From a bacterium D16-56 (GTDB lineage Bacteria > Bacillota > Clostridia > Lachnospirales > Lachnospiraceae), in NCBI GenBank assembly GCA_003611875.1, contig RAYY01000009.1, positions 81,085 through 145,084 on the forward strand: DNA of 64,000 bases, in the 5' to 3' direction. Position 1 is the first letter of the stretch. Each line of letters begins with the position of its first letter. Made by a program: the position numbers and the translations under genes. Below are positions 27,885-37,396 of this stretch, piece by piece. A model generated the notes under the pieces. That model was not told the DNA's origin, did no database searches, and saw nothing but the letters and a program-made list of their open reading frames with translations.

Positions 27885-28130
27885 CTACGCAATCTGCACA
27901 CTCCCGCCTTCTGCCGCCAAAAGCTCCTTCAGATCATCCAAGGACATGTTCTGTACTTCCAGCAGCTCATTTACCTCTTTAAACTTCTCCATCATAATTT
28001 GCTCTTTCAGTCCCTTCTCCTTTTCCCGAAGATTCTCCAGACAATCCTCATACTGCTCAATGCTGGCTTGTACCTCCAACAACTCCTCCTGATATTTTTC
28101 CAACGGCGTTCTTCTTGCCCTTCTCGCCAT
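27885..28130 (-). CDS. Small coiled-coil protein of unknown function
   Basis: An 81-residue highly charged protein beginning MARRARRTPLEKYQEELLEV. Almost all of it is predicted helix with heptad spacing, ending in MSLDDLKELLAAEGG. It has a GGAGGGAG ribosome-binding site and its own terminator, so it is probably expressed. The layout resembles small conserved Lachnospiraceae proteins; no function is known. Confidence 0.75.
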   Translation of the reverse strand: MARRARRTPLEKYQEELLEVQASIEQYEDCLENLREKEKGLKEQIMMEKFKEVNELLEVQNMSLDDLKELLAAEGGSVQIA

Positions 28131-28273
28131 AGTTACACTCCCTCCTTAAATTCTTGTTATTGTTGGTAAGTTATCCCATTGGTAGAAGTATATGCCGTTT
28201 CATAATTATTTATTCATTATTATCCAAAATATTATCAGCAGTCTAAGCCATGGATAGGATTTTCCAAAGTATA

Positions 28274-28902
28274 TCAGAACTTACCATTTTTTAAGGGATT
28301 CACCGGATTTCTGACAGGCTCTCCCTTTGCAAACCGAACCGCCTCCTGGGCTGCCTTCCTCTTTAGTTCCAGAGCGGATTCCTGAGAATACCAAGCCATG
28401 TGAGGACTGCATAGGAAATTGTCAAGGGCAAACAAAGCCGCCCCCACCTCTAAGGGCTCCTTCTTCACCACGTCCAGGGCTGCTCCGGCAATCATCTGCT
28501 TCTGTAGTGCCTTTAAAAGATTCTCCTCATTGACAATCCCTCCCCGGGCAGTGTTTACCAGAATTGCACTGGACTTCATTTTCTTAAAAGCAGAATCGTC
28601 AAACATGTTTTCCGTATCTTGGGTCAGAGGGCAGTGGATGGAGATCATATCCGATTCCGCCAACAAAGTATCCCAATCAACTATCTCCACCCCTGCCTCT
28701 ACAGCTCCGGTCTCAGCCTTTCCATAACCCTTCGTGTAAAGGGGCCATACTGGGTCATAAGAATCTCTCCGCCCTTAGCCTGTTGGATCAGATCCTCCTC
28801 TGTTTTGCACACAAAATGCTCAAAGGTCATTCCCTCCTTTTCAAAAGCCTCCTGCTCCTGGATCATATTCTCATGATCACAATCTATAACAATGACTCTC
28901 AT
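28274..28902 (-). pseudogene. D-2-hydroxyacid dehydrogenase with an internal deletion
   Basis: The N-terminal 67 residues (MRVIVIDCDHENMIQEQEAF ... FTRRVMERLRPEL) match the substrate domain of the family. The downstream frame resumes at about EAGVEIVDWDTLLAESDMIS and contains the NAD-domain signatures ILVNTARGGIVNEENL and AGAALDVVKKEPL plus the catalytic histidine in SPHMAWYS. About 110 residues, including the GxGxxG nucleotide-binding loop, are missing, and the two parts are in different frames. It cannot be active. Confidence 0.8.
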
Positions 28903-29177
28903 TTATTGTTTCCTCCTACTATTTCACTAGATATCCGCCCGTCTACCGGAATTACTGCTCCATTGAGATAATCCGATGCCGCTGATGCAAGAAAAATCAC
29001 GACCCCATTCATGTCCTGGCCGGTTCCCCATCGGTGAGCCGGAATCCGATCTGTGATTTTTGCATATCGAGGATTGGCCGGATCCGTCAAAACTGCGTTC
29101 ATCTCTGTATCCATATAACCAGGGGCAATACAAATCATATACCCAGTCAAATCCGCCAGTCCTGCAGCATTCCTGGC
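28899..29177 (-). pseudogene. C-terminal remnant of a short-chain dehydrogenase (KduD/gluconate 5-dehydrogenase-like)
   Basis: The frame reads ICIAPGYMDTEMNAVLTDPA and then RIPAHRWGTGQDMNGVVIFL with SDYLNGAVIPVDG, the conserved end of SDR enzymes that reduce 2-keto or 5-keto sugar acids. The N-terminal two-thirds, including the NAD motif and catalytic YxxxK, are absent. It overlaps the neighbouring dehydrogenase remnant by four bases. Confidence 0.75.
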
Positions 29178-29409
29178 CAAAAGTACCCATATCTGTCTTT
29201 ACAGGATCGATTACCTGGAAACCAAGACTGGCACGGGTCTCATCCGTCTCTGAAATAATCACCTTAGAAGCGCCGAATTTCCGTAAAGTGATGGCTATGG
29301 CAATCCCGATCGTGCCGGCTCCCGGAACAATGGCATTGTCTCCCGGCACAAATCCAGTTTCCCGAAGGGCATGGACCGTAACTGCAATCGGCTCCACAAA
29401 GGCTGCCAC
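29178..29409 (-). pseudogene. Internal fragment of a zinc-type alcohol/sugar-alcohol dehydrogenase
   Basis: The translated stretch FVEPIAVTVHALRETGFVPG followed by DNAIVPGAGTIGIAIAITLR is the start of the Rossmann domain of medium-chain dehydrogenases such as sorbitol or threonine dehydrogenase. It continues KFGASKVIISETDETRASLG and then breaks into the SDR remnant. Both the zinc-binding N-terminus and the C-terminus are gone. Confidence 0.75.
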
Positions 29410-29429
29410 CTTGTCAGCAACCGTATCCG

Positions 29430-29714
29430 GAACAGGAATGATCGAAAGCAGCCGCCAGCCTTCTCACCGCAGACGATGTTGTGGCAGCCGGCGCCACCAT
29501 CGTCGCCATTACCTCTGCCCCTGATTCCACCATGGCTAGGCTGGCTGATTATGTACTCTACTACAGCCATGACATCCCAGATGATATGCACTACATGTTC
29601 CTTCCCAACATTTGCGAGATCACCATTTGGGGAATCATTCAGTCTGCACTCTTTTTAAATAACCCAACCGGCCTGAATCCCTCCATAAATGCTATTCTGT
29701 CTAACCGAATGTAA
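29430..29714 (+). pseudogene. C-terminal fragment of a SIS-domain protein
   Basis: The plus strand reads SLLTADDVVAAGATIVAITS followed by APDSTMARLADYVLYYSHDI, the typical phosphosugar-binding second half of a SIS domain, and ends LFLNNPTGLNPSINAILSNR with a TAA. The beginning of the domain is missing and the strand is opposite to its neighbours. Probably a phosphosugar isomerase or RpiR-type remnant. Confidence 0.7.
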
Positions 29715-29856
29715 TTGCTCCTAACACTCCACTTTTGACCTGCACTCTCAAAAAAATATCCTCAGAAATTCACACGGTAATTTTGAGTACAGAGTATTAG
29801 GAACATTTTCTTACACTGATCTATCAATAAGTGAAGTCTGCCCAAAAACAAATAAT

Positions 29857-29897
29857 ACAGGGGAGTCTGTGACTTAAACAAGTCCAGACTCCCCTGT
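29857..29897 (-). terminator. Terminator after metA
   Basis: A 12-bp stem (29857-29868 with 29886-29897; arm ACAGGGGAGTCT) with an inner GACTT/AAGTC extension, followed on the minus strand by TATTATTTGTTTTT. About 110 bp past the metA stop. The remaining 29715-30009 interval shows no gene. Confidence 0.7.
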
Positions 29898-30009
29898 ACA
29901 TTATATCATAGGCTCATTCTCATTATTTCAAAACCATTCTCTATCGCCTGGCAAATAATTTTTAGCCATTTTCTTTCCCACTCATTGCAGAATGCCCTGG
30001 TCGTTACCT

Positions 30010-30924
30010 TTAACTTTCATTCAGAATATAATCTGTAGTCTGATACACATAATAATTCAGCCAATTGGCATACAGCGTGTTGCACATATTCCGCCAGCTA
30101 AGAATCGGTCTGCCAAAAGGATCATTGTCCTCATAATAGTTACACGGCACCTCCGGCGAAAGTCCCTTCTTCAGATCCCGGTGATACTCGTTATTTAAAG
30201 TCATTCGGTCATATTCCGGATGTCCCTGTACAAATATCTGACTGCCGTCCCTTTTCATTACCAGAAAGACTCCTGCCTCCCTGGATTCCACCAGAATATT
30301 CAGCTCCGGATGCTTTTCAATATCCCTGCGCAGAACCTCTGTATATCGTGAGTGAGGCGCCATCACAAAATCATCCATCCCTCTTACCAAAGGCACCTTG
30401 TGATGCAGTACCTGATGTTCATAAATACCAGACAGCTTTTTGTCCCTCTTATACTTGGGGATTCCGTAGTGATAGTAAAGCCCTGCCTGGGCTCCCCAGC
30501 AAATATAAAAGGTTGAATGGACATGAACCTTTGTCCACTCCATGATCTGCTTCAGCTCCTCCCAATAATTTACCTCTTCATATTCTAAATTCTCCACCGG
30601 AGCCCCGGTAATGATCATTCCGTCATACTTCTGCCTGCGGATTTCCTCAAAAGACACATAAAATTGATTCAAATGACTTGCCGACGTGTTCCTGGAGGTA
30701 TGGGTACTCAGCATCAAAAGCGTACAGTCCACCTGAAGAGGCGTATTGGACAATGCCCGGAGAAGCTGTGTCTCTGTCTCCTCCTTTATCGGCATCAGAT
30801 TTAAAATCAAAATCTGCAGCGGACGGATATCCTGGCTTAACGCACGCTTCTCATCCATAACAAAGATATTCTCCGACTCCAAGATCGCCCTGGCCGGCAG
30901 ATCATTCTGTACCTTGATCGGCAT
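30010..30924 (-). CDS. metA: Homoserine O-acyltransferase MetA
   Basis: A 304-residue protein starting MPIKVQNDLPARAILESENI, the near-invariant MetA N-terminus; I choose this ATG over one two codons earlier because of spacing to GGGAGGG. The catalytic cysteine is in YICWGAQAGLYYHYGI, the oxyanion lysine in this class precedes it, and the histidine-glutamate pair is in VQGHPEYDRMTL. It acylates homoserine as the first step to methionine; succinyl or acetyl specificity depends on one active-site residue (a glutamate at that position favours acetyl-CoA) that I have not aligned. Its start lies inside the ligA 3' end. Confidence 0.95.
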   Translation of the reverse strand: MPIKVQNDLPARAILESENIFVMDEKRALSQDIRPLQILILNLMPIKEETETQLLRALSNTPLQVDCTLLMLSTHTSRNTSASHLNQFYVSFEEIRRQKYDGMIITGAPVENLEYEEVNYWEELKQIMEWTKVHVHSTFYICWGAQAGLYYHYGIPKYKRDKKLSGIYEHQVLHHKVPLVRGMDDFVMAPHSRYTEVLRRDIEKHPELNILVESREAGVFLVMKRDGSQIFVQGHPEYDRMTLNNEYHRDLKKGLSPEVPCNYYEDNDPFGRPILSWRNMCNTLYANWLNYYVYQTTDYILNES

Positions 30925-32899
30925 TATCATTCCCTCCCAGCATATTCAGGAAATCCACCTCAGAAATGATCGGGATTCCCAATTCTTTAGCTTTCTTATT
31001 TTTTGACGAATTTGATGTGACATTATTGTTAATTAGATAGCTGGTTTTTGCCGTCACAGAGCCAGTAGCCTTTCCGCCTCGCTTTTCGATCTCTGCCTGC
31101 AGTGCCTTTCGGTTAGCAAAATGCTCCACTGACCCGGTAATCACAAAGACCTTTCCCGCAAAGACAGCCTCCTCCTCACTCTCCGGCTCCTGCTCGATTG
31201 TCAGCTCTGCCAGCAGACTGTCCACCTGACAGTTATTCCTCTCTGAAGCAAAATACCCCGTCCAGGCATCTGCAAGAACCTCCCCAATGCCATCTGTCTC
31301 CATAAGTTCTTCCTTCTCTGCCCCTCTCATCGCATCAAAATCCGAATGGAAGGTTCGGCACAGCATCTTCGCATTAGCAAGGCCAATACCTGTAATACCC
31401 AGTCCGTAAATCATCCTGGGAAGGGTAGTATGAGAAGCGGTTCTTATGGCAGCCATAAGATTGTCATACGATCTTTGCCCAAATCCCTCCATTGTAATGA
31501 TCGCCTCTTGATGGCGATCCAGATGAAAAATATCCGCATACTCATGAATAAAGCCAGCCGCAATAAATTTTTCCAGCGTCGCCTCGGAAAGCCCGTCAAT
31601 ATTCAGTGCATCCCGGCTGACCAGCAAGGTAAAGCTTTTGATCTTCTTTGCCTGACATTCCGGATTGGTACAATACAAAGAGCGCACATCATTTACCTGG
31701 CGGATCTCCGTCTCTCCCTGGCAGACCGGACACTTTTCCGGAATCCTTACCGTTCCGCTTCCTGTCAGGTTCTCCGCAATCTGAGGAATAATCATATTGG
31801 CCTTATAGACCGTGATCGTATCCCCCTCTCCCAGCTTTAATGCCTCCATAATGCTGATATTATGGACGCTTGCCCGGCTGACGGTAGTTCCCTCCAGCTC
31901 TACTGGCTCAAAAATTGCCACCGGATTAATCAGTCCGGTCCGGGAAGCGCTCCACTCAATCTCTAAAAGCCTGGTCTCCCGAATCTCATCCGCCCACTTA
32001 AACGCAATCGAGTTCCGGGGAAACTTGGCAGTCCGCCCCAAAGATTCTCCATATGCAATATCATCCATCAAAAGCACTAACCCATCAGAAGGCATATCAC
32101 TGGTTTCCACTGCATCCGAAAAAGCAGCCACTGCCTCTGGAATTGTTTCCCTTGTAACCTCCCGATACTCCACTACATCAAAGCCCTGACGCATCAGCCA
32201 CTGAAACTGCTCCTCTCTGGAATTTTTAAAATCAACCCCTTCTGCCTTTACCAGCATGAATGCCTCGAAATTGACATTTCGCTTGGCAGTAATCTCATTA
32301 TTGAGCTGGCGTACCGAACCACTGCACAAATTTCTCGGATTTTTGTATTTGGCGTCTACATCCCCGATTTCTTCATTGATATGTTGAAAATCCGAATATC
32401 GGATCACAGCTTCCCCCCGCAGGATCAACTGTCCCTCATAAGCAATCCTTAATGGTACATTGGCAAATACCCTGGCATTGTTGGTAATAACCTCTCCGAT
32501 CTCCCCGTTTCCTCTGGTAACAGCCTTCACCAGCTCCCCCCCTTCATAGGTAAGCACAATGGTTAGGCCGTCCAGCTTCCAGGACAGAATCCCCTTCTGC
32601 TCTCCCAGCCAATCCTGCAGCGCCTCAACCTCCTTGGTCTTATCAAGTGACAGCATAGGAGTCTCATGGGCCTCCTTTGGCAGCTCACTCAATATCTCAT
32701 ACCCTACTTTTTGAGTAGGACTTCCTGCCAGCATAATCCCTGTCACCTTTTCCAGCTCCAAAAGCTCATCATACAATCGGTCATACTCCCGATTGCTCAT
32801 GATCTCTCGGCTTTCCTGATAATATGCCCTTGCTGCCGGCAAAAGCAAAGCCGTCAGCTCCTTCATCCGCTTTACGATTTCTTCCCTGTTCTCTGTCAT
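30902..32899 (-). CDS. ligA: NAD-dependent DNA ligase
   Basis: From the ATG at 32899 (GGAGGGG upstream) the protein has 665 residues. The adenylation domain carries the nucleophilic lysine in SWKLDGLTIVLTYEGG, later RNPRNLCSGSVRQLN-like motifs are present (KNPRNLCSGSVRQLNNE), then an OB fold (ASVHNISIMEALKLGEGDTI), a four-cysteine zinc finger (CPVCQGETEIR ... CTNPEC), helix-hairpin-helix repeats and a C-terminal BRCT domain. It seals nicks in replication and repair. The KLDG form of the active site is the divergent clostridial version rather than the usual KIDG. It overlaps metA by 23 bp. Confidence 0.95.
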   Translation of the reverse strand: MTENREEIVKRMKELTALLLPAARAYYQESREIMSNREYDRLYDELLELEKVTGIMLAGSPTQKVGYEILSELPKEAHETPMLSLDKTKEVEALQDWLGEQKGILSWKLDGLTIVLTYEGGELVKAVTRGNGEIGEVITNNARVFANVPLRIAYEGQLILRGEAVIRYSDFQHINEEIGDVDAKYKNPRNLCSGSVRQLNNEITAKRNVNFEAFMLVKAEGVDFKNSREEQFQWLMRQGFDVVEYREVTRETIPEAVAAFSDAVETSDMPSDGLVLLMDDIAYGESLGRTAKFPRNSIAFKWADEIRETRLLEIEWSASRTGLINPVAIFEPVELEGTTVSRASVHNISIMEALKLGEGDTITVYKANMIIPQIAENLTGSGTVRIPEKCPVCQGETEIRQVNDVRSLYCTNPECQAKKIKSFTLLVSRDALNIDGLSEATLEKFIAAGFIHEYADIFHLDRHQEAIITMEGFGQRSYDNLMAAIRTASHTTLPRMIYGLGITGIGLANAKMLCRTFHSDFDAMRGAEKEELMETDGIGEVLADAWTGYFASERNNCQVDSLLAELTIEQEPESEEEAVFAGKVFVITGSVEHFANRKALQAEIEKRGGKATGSVTAKTSYLINNNVTSNSSKNKKAKELGIPIISEVDFLNMLGGNDNADQGTE

Positions 32900-32993
32900 T
32901 TTCCCCTCCATCCTGATTTATAATCACCTTCGGAAACTTTCTTCCTTTTGTCTCAATTCCCTCATGGCCGTACTTTTCATTCTCCGCTGCTGT

Positions 32994-33746
32994 TCACAGG
33001 ACTTCCCACAAACAACCGCTTTTTCCATAAACACGATGCACCAATTCTTTCCACTCATCCTCTGTCGCCTTCCGAAACTCTCCTGTCCCTAGTTTTCCCA
33101 GATGAATATTCATAATACGCACCCGCTTCAGGGCCACTACACGATACCCCAGGACTTGGCACATCCGCCGGATCTGCCGGTTCAGCCCTTGGGTCAGCAC
33201 AATCCGAAAACACCTTGGTCCTTTCGGCTCCACCACACAGGGCCGGGTCATCTCACCCAACTCCTTCAGCTCCACACCCTCCCGCATTTTTTTTAAAAAC
33301 GTTTCATGAAACGGTCTGTCCACTGTGACCAGATATTCCTTTTCATGAAGGCTCCCTGCATGCATAATACGGTTGGCCAGCTCCCCTTGATTGGTCATCA
33401 GAAGAAGTCCCTCCGAGTCCTTATCCAGCCTTCCCACCGGATAGATCCGAGACGGATAACCCACCAGATCCACCACATTAGGCGCCCGATCCTTGTCCGA
33501 GGCAGTACAAACCACCCCGCAAGGCTTGTTGACTACCAGAAGGACCGGCTTTGTACCCTGTCCTTTGTCCGTTCCTCCGATCTGCCTTCCCTGACAGCAG
33601 ATCCTCTCCAGACCAGTGACACGATCCCCCACCATCGCCGTCCTGCCGTCAATCGTAATCTCCCCTGCCGCGATTCTTCTGTCTGCCTCTCTCCGGGAAC
33701 AAATCCCCTGCATGCTTAAATATTTATTCAGACGGACAGATTCCAT
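32994..33746 (-). CDS. rluF: Pseudouridine synthase, RsuA/RluF type
   Basis: From the ATG at 33746 the protein is 250 residues and begins [20 protein letters not shown], an S4 domain. The catalytic aspartate lies in [20 protein letters not shown]. The C-terminal signature [20 protein letters not shown] is closer to RluF/RluB than to RsuA, pointing to U2604 of 23S rRNA, though exact specificity is inferred. The longer frame to 33857 overlaps queA. The start overlaps the queA stop by 23 bp, so the genes are coupled. Confidence 0.88.
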   Translation of the reverse strand: MESVRLNKYLSMQGICSRREADRRIAAGEITIDGRTAMVGDRVTGLERICCQGRQIGGTDKGQGTKPVLLVVNKPCGVVCTASDKDRAPNVVDLVGYPSRIYPVGRLDKDSEGLLLMTNQGELANRIMHAGSLHEKEYLVTVDRPFHETFLKKMREGVELKELGEMTRPCVVEPKGPRCFRIVLTQGLNRQIRRMCQVLGYRVVALKRVRIMNIHLGKLGTGEFRKATEDEWKELVHRVYGKSGCLWEVL

Positions 33747-34803
33747 GATTCTCCCTTTCTGTATCCTCGTTTTCCAAATCAGCAAAAAAACACACATCGC
33801 CAAAACTAAAAAATCGATATTTCTCCCGAATGGCTTCCTCATAAGCATGGAGCACATGATCCCTTCCGGCCAATGCTGACACCAGCATCACCAAAGTAGA
33901 CTCCGGCAGATGAAAATTCGTAATCAGGCAGTCCAGAATCTTAAACCGATATCCTGGATAGATAAAGATATCCGTCCATCCGCTGCCCGCCTTCAAAATT
34001 CCATCCTCCCCTGCGGCAGACTCCAAAGTCCGGCAGCTTGTAGTCCCCACACAGACAATTCTCCCGCCAGCCGCCTTCGCCCGGTTGATTTTTTCTGCCT
34101 CTGACTCCTCCACCACATAAAATTCCGAATGCATGTGATGCTCCAGCACATTCTCTACCTTAACCGGCCGAAAGGTTCCCAACCCTACATGCAGAGTTAC
34201 ATGGGCAATCTCTACGCCTATACCCTGAATCTGTTTCAGCAGGTTCTCCGTAAAATGCAGCCCTGCCGTAGGCGCAGCCGCCGAGCCGTCATGTTTGGCA
34301 TATACGGTCTGATAACGATTCTTGTCCTTCAATTCATGGGTAATATAAGGAGGCAGCGGCATCTGTCCCAGCCGGTCCAGCACCTCCTCAAAGATTCCTT
34401 CATACTCAAATCGGATCAGCCGGTTTCCTTCCTCCATCACATCCAAAACGGTTCCTTTGAGTAATCCCTCTCCAAATGAAAGTATGGTTCCCGGTCTGCA
34501 CTTTCTGCCCGGCTTTACCAGAGTCTCCCATATATCCTTATCTTTCCTTATTAGCAGCAAAACTTCAATTTTTGCTCCCGTATCTTCCTTCACACCCATC
34601 AGCCGCGCCGGAATCACCTTTGTATCATTGATCACCAGACAATCCCCAGGATGCAGATACTCTGTAATATCCCGAAAAACCCGATGCCAGATCTCGCCCG
34701 TATTCTTGTCCATGACCAAAAGCCGGGATGCCGAGCGGTCCTCCAATGGATCCTGGGCAATCAGCTCCTGAGGCAGATCAAAATAAAAATCCTTAACATT
34801 CAT
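33724..34803 (-). CDS. queA: S-adenosylmethionine:tRNA ribosyltransferase-isomerase QueA
   Basis: A 359-residue protein starting [20 protein letters not shown], the standard QueA N-terminus, so the upstream ATGs are not used. Motifs include [59 protein letters not shown] and [15 protein letters not shown]. QueA transfers the ribosyl part of SAM to preQ1-modified tRNA to form epoxyqueuosine. tgt, the usual neighbour, is not in this window. Confidence 0.96.
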   Translation of the reverse strand: MNVKDFYFDLPQELIAQDPLEDRSASRLLVMDKNTGEIWHRVFRDITEYLHPGDCLVINDTKVIPARLMGVKEDTGAKIEVLLLIRKDKDIWETLVKPGRKCRPGTILSFGEGLLKGTVLDVMEEGNRLIRFEYEGIFEEVLDRLGQMPLPPYITHELKDKNRYQTVYAKHDGSAAAPTAGLHFTENLLKQIQGIGVEIAHVTLHVGLGTFRPVKVENVLEHHMHSEFYVVEESEAEKINRAKAAGGRIVCVGTTSCRTLESAAGEDGILKAGSGWTDIFIYPGYRFKILDCLITNFHLPESTLVMLVSALAGRDHVLHAYEEAIREKYRFFSFGDVCFFADLENEDTERENHGICPSE

Positions 34804-34911
34804 CCTTCTGCTATTCCTTTCCAATCCGTAATCTTCCATCCGGTTCACTGCTTCATTACCCCTTGGAGTCATTTCTTGATTTCAGCTTTGAACTTTCTCT
34901 CCAAATATTTC

Positions 34912-35136
34912 CTATGCCGGCTTTTGGATCTGTTTCTGAGCTATTTTCCACTTCCGGCCTCTTTGTCTGCCTTCGGGCTGTTTTCCGCTTCCCGCTTCTT
35001 TGTCTGCCTTCGGGCTGTTTTCCGCTTCCCGCTTCTTTGTCTGCCTTCGGGCTGTTTTCCGCTTCTGACTTCTTTGCCTGCCTTCGGGCCGTTTTCCGCT
35101 TCCGGCTTTCCGGCTCATCTCAAAATTATTGCTCAT
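34912..35136 (-). CDS. Repetitive basic 74-residue ORF spanning the 37-bp repeats (doubtful gene)
   Basis: The ATG directly follows the TAA of the upstream membrane protein gene (TAAATG), so it could be translated by reinitiation. Because the underlying DNA unit is 37 bp, not a multiple of three, the peptide cycles through three frames and reads as Lys/Arg-rich segments such as RKAGSGKRPEGRQRSQKRKT. There is no recognisable domain or separate ribosome-binding site. It is probably a by-product of the repeat, but the frame stays open through all five units. Confidence 0.2.
   Translation of the reverse strand: MSNNFEMSRKAGSGKRPEGRQRSQKRKTARRQTKKREAENSPKADKEAGSGKQPEGRQRGRKWKIAQKQIQKPA
34922..35124. 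repeat. Five tandem 37-bp repeats
   Basis: GCTGTTTTCC (or GCTATTTTCC) starts at 34940, 34977, 35014, 35051 and 35088, an exact 37-bp period. Each unit contains GCCTTCGGGC, a 3-bp stem closed over a UUCG tetraloop on the plus strand, followed by a T run. The middle units are nearly identical, the outer ones diverged. It lies between queA and the membrane protein gene upstream. Confidence 0.9.
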
Positions 35137-36216
35137 TTAGCCTTCCTGGCCTGCTTCTGTCTCAGTATCTGCCTCTGTTTGAGGTTCACTTCCCCCTTCC
35201 TCCGTCTGCGGCTCAGTTCCTCCACCTTCCGCCGGGGCACCTTCCGATTCTACTCCTATATCTCCCTGTGTCTGCGCCGGACTTTCATCCAAAATAATAC
35301 CTGCGCCGTCTCCTTGATCCTCCCCAGAAGCTTCTCCTACAATCGAAACCTCCGGTTCTGTCTCCTTAGCGCCGTCCCATACCGGAGAGCCGTCCCGCAG
35401 CACACCATAGACCTGATTCAGATTTTCATCAGACTGGAGAGCCTCTCTCAGTCTTCTGTTCACATCTGACGCCAGCTTTCTCACCTCGTCCGAATGATTG
35501 GCCTCATCGATAAACTGCAGAGCCTGAGCTGAAAAATCGCGATTATTTACAATAACATAATTCTCATCACTGTTCTTTTTCACATAACACCACATGACCA
35601 TAGGCGCTCTGGTCTTCGATGTATAAAAGTTAATATCCGCCACAGCATACACCAGCCAGGAATCCGGTTCTGTACTTTCCATCACATAAGTTGCAACATT
35701 TTCAAAATCCTGCACATATTTGGCATTGCTCCGCATCCGCGCACCCTGCGCCTCCAGCTCCTGAGCAGAAACACCCTCAATCCCATAAAGACGGTTCATC
35801 TCCTGCGCATCTGCCCAAACCCTTGCCTTGAAATAATTCCGCATTAATTCTAATATTTCCGGCACGCCATCCCTTTGAAAGCGCTCAGTGGCAAACGCAT
35901 CTAAACTCTCCGGCTCCGTTTCCCCCTCTGTCTCTGCAGGCAAAGTCTCATCCGGCTCATCCCCCGGCTCCTCCGGCAGCCGCTCCTGCTCCAGATCAAG
36001 TAAAATCGCTGCCGTAACCCCTGTCTCCAGCTCCCCTACCGTAGGCGATAAAGATCCCGTCGTCTCATCCGATATTTGTTCCCTTTCCGGCTGATCCGCA
36101 ATCCGTATTACCACAATTAATATAATAACAATCAGAGGAATTGCCATTATCTGCAAAAAAGTTCTCTGATCCTGATTCAGCTTTAATCCTTGTCGTCCTC
36201 CCGATTTCTTCTTCAT
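35137..36216 (-). CDS. Conserved single-pass membrane protein with acidic linkers
   Basis: About 359 residues from the ATG at 36216. A short basic N-terminus (MKKKSGGRQGLKLNQD) precedes one membrane helix (FLQIMAIPLIVIILIVVIRI), then an acidic, disordered linker. A folded extracellular domain follows at about 110-280 (DGVPEILELMRNYFKARVWA ... VMWCYVKKNSDENYVIVNNR), and a Glu/Gly/Thr-rich tail ends the protein. The central domain resembles NTF2-like folds in spacing but I cannot assign a family. Similar proteins occur in Lachnospiraceae; function unknown. Confidence 0.8.
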   Translation of the reverse strand: MKKKSGGRQGLKLNQDQRTFLQIMAIPLIVIILIVVIRIADQPEREQISDETTGSLSPTVGELETGVTAAILLDLEQERLPEEPGDEPDETLPAETEGETEPESLDAFATERFQRDGVPEILELMRNYFKARVWADAQEMNRLYGIEGVSAQELEAQGARMRSNAKYVQDFENVATYVMESTEPDSWLVYAVADINFYTSKTRAPMVMWCYVKKNSDENYVIVNNRDFSAQALQFIDEANHSDEVRKLASDVNRRLREALQSDENLNQVYGVLRDGSPVWDGAKETEPEVSIVGEASGEDQGDGAGIILDESPAQTQGDIGVESEGAPAEGGGTEPQTEEGGSEPQTEADTETEAGQEG

Positions 36217-36572
36217 CCAAACGCCCTCCAAAAGCTTTCCCGTTCTGCAGCCATTATACTGCGCCGCGTACCTTTACCTTGCGTTCCTCCTGCCAGTACA
36301 GCGTATCCGACAATTGCTTTCCAATAGCCGTGCCTTCCACTTTATGAGACACCATAGGCGCCCCTTGCATAGATTTGGGCCAAATGAAAGAAGCACAGCG
36401 GGCTACGATGGCTGAAATTGACCCAAATATACCACGATGCGGAACGCGCACACCAAAGGCATTCCTTGTTGAGATGGCAAAAATGAATTTTCAGACACGC
36501 TCTAGTTCGCAGAGTATAATCTTAACTGCTACCTATCATAGCAAAATAACCATAGAAAATCAAGAAATCCTC

Positions 36573-36600
36573 TTGCAATTCTGAAAAAATCGTGTATAAT
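36573..36600 (+). promoter_or_regulatory. Promoter of tRNA-Arg
   Basis: TTGCAA (36573-36578), a 16-bp spacer and a perfect TATAAT (36595-36600) lie 10 bp before the tRNA 5' end. The upstream interval 36217-36572 contains no supported gene; its minus-strand frame (MRVPHRGIFGSISAIVARCA) looks like a degraded repeat. Confidence 0.75.
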
Positions 36601-36609
36601 AAAAGAGAT

Positions 36610-36681
36610 GCGTCTGTAGCTCAGTGGATAGAGCAATGGCCTCCGGAGCCATGTGCGGAGGTTCGATTCCTCTCAGACGCA
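36610..36681 (+). tRNA. tRNA-Arg (anticodon CCG)
   Basis: Cloverleaf with acceptor stem GCGTCTG/CAGACGC, anticodon arm ATGGC-CTCCGGA-GCCAT giving anticodon CCG, T-loop GGTTCGATTCC and discriminator A. CCA is not encoded. It is one of the few plus-strand genes in the window and has its own consensus promoter. Confidence 0.97.
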
Positions 36682-36984
36682 TTTCTGTCATTGTAAGGAA
36701 CCTTTTTGATAAACACTAAGTTTTCCTTATTCTGTCATATCTTCATTTTAGAATCTATCGAACCTGAACCCTCCACTTACATAGCAAAATAGGTTTCCCT
36801 TTCAACAAACAATCTACAATAATCTGCTTTTCCGTTTTTTGACACTACAATACCGTTATTCCATCCTCTCCCGCAAATACCTAACTGCACTTTGCAATTC
36901 AATAGACTTCACATTCTAATTGTGATATACTGTAAATAATTCAAAAGCAAATTCATAGTTTTTTAATAGCAAAGAGGTGATAGA

Positions 36985-37370
36985 ATGGCATTTTCTAAAG
37001 AAGATTTACAGTCCATTTCAGGTCTGATTCAACCACTCAGAGATGATATTAATGATATGAAAGATGACATTAGTGGTATGAAAAATGACATTAATGGTAT
37101 AAAAATGATATTAATAGCATGAAAAATGATATTAATTTCATAAACAACAATATAGACATATTAAACAAAAAAGTAACCAGCATTGAAATCCACTTTGAAA
37201 ATGTAACAGATAAAAATATTCAGACAATAGCAGAAGGGCATCTTGATCTAAGCCGCAAACTCGACGATGCACTCAAAGTCGAGAATGAAAAAGAGCTTCT
37301 TGTCGTTCGTGTCCGAATCATCGAAGATGAATTAAGAAAGATGAAAGAACAGCCCAACCAAATAGCATAA
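36985..37370 (+). pseudogene. Heptad-repeat coiled-coil protein with a frameshift
   Basis: Starts at ATG 36985 with AGAGGTGAT upstream: MAFSKEDLQSISGLIQPLRD, then repeated seven-residue units (DINDMKD, DISGMKN, DINGIKN, DINSMKN) encoded by imperfect 21-nt DNA repeats. The frame breaks near 37103 where five A should be six; one added A joins it to the downstream frame (37119-37370), giving about 128 residues of continuous coiled coil ending KKMKEQ-like. Similar small proteins occur beside mobile elements in clostridia. No function is known. Confidence 0.7.
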
Positions 37371-37396
37371 ACCTCCCTAAGTATTTCACAGAAAAT

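Noticed and set aside
33747..33857. Longer start for the RluF-like gene at 33857
   Set aside because: The extension lies in the queA coding region in another frame and does not resemble the S4 domain; the ATG at 33746 begins the canonical sequence.
34940..35124. CRISPR array
   Set aside because: The 37-bp period comes from directly adjacent repeats with no spacers and no cas genes nearby.
36254..36451. 65-residue minus-strand frame (MRVPHRGIFGSISAIVARCA)
   Set aside because: No ribosome-binding site and low-complexity, hydrophobic-basic composition; it looks like a degraded repeat, not a gene. Not enough similarity to the palindromic repeat family to include it there.
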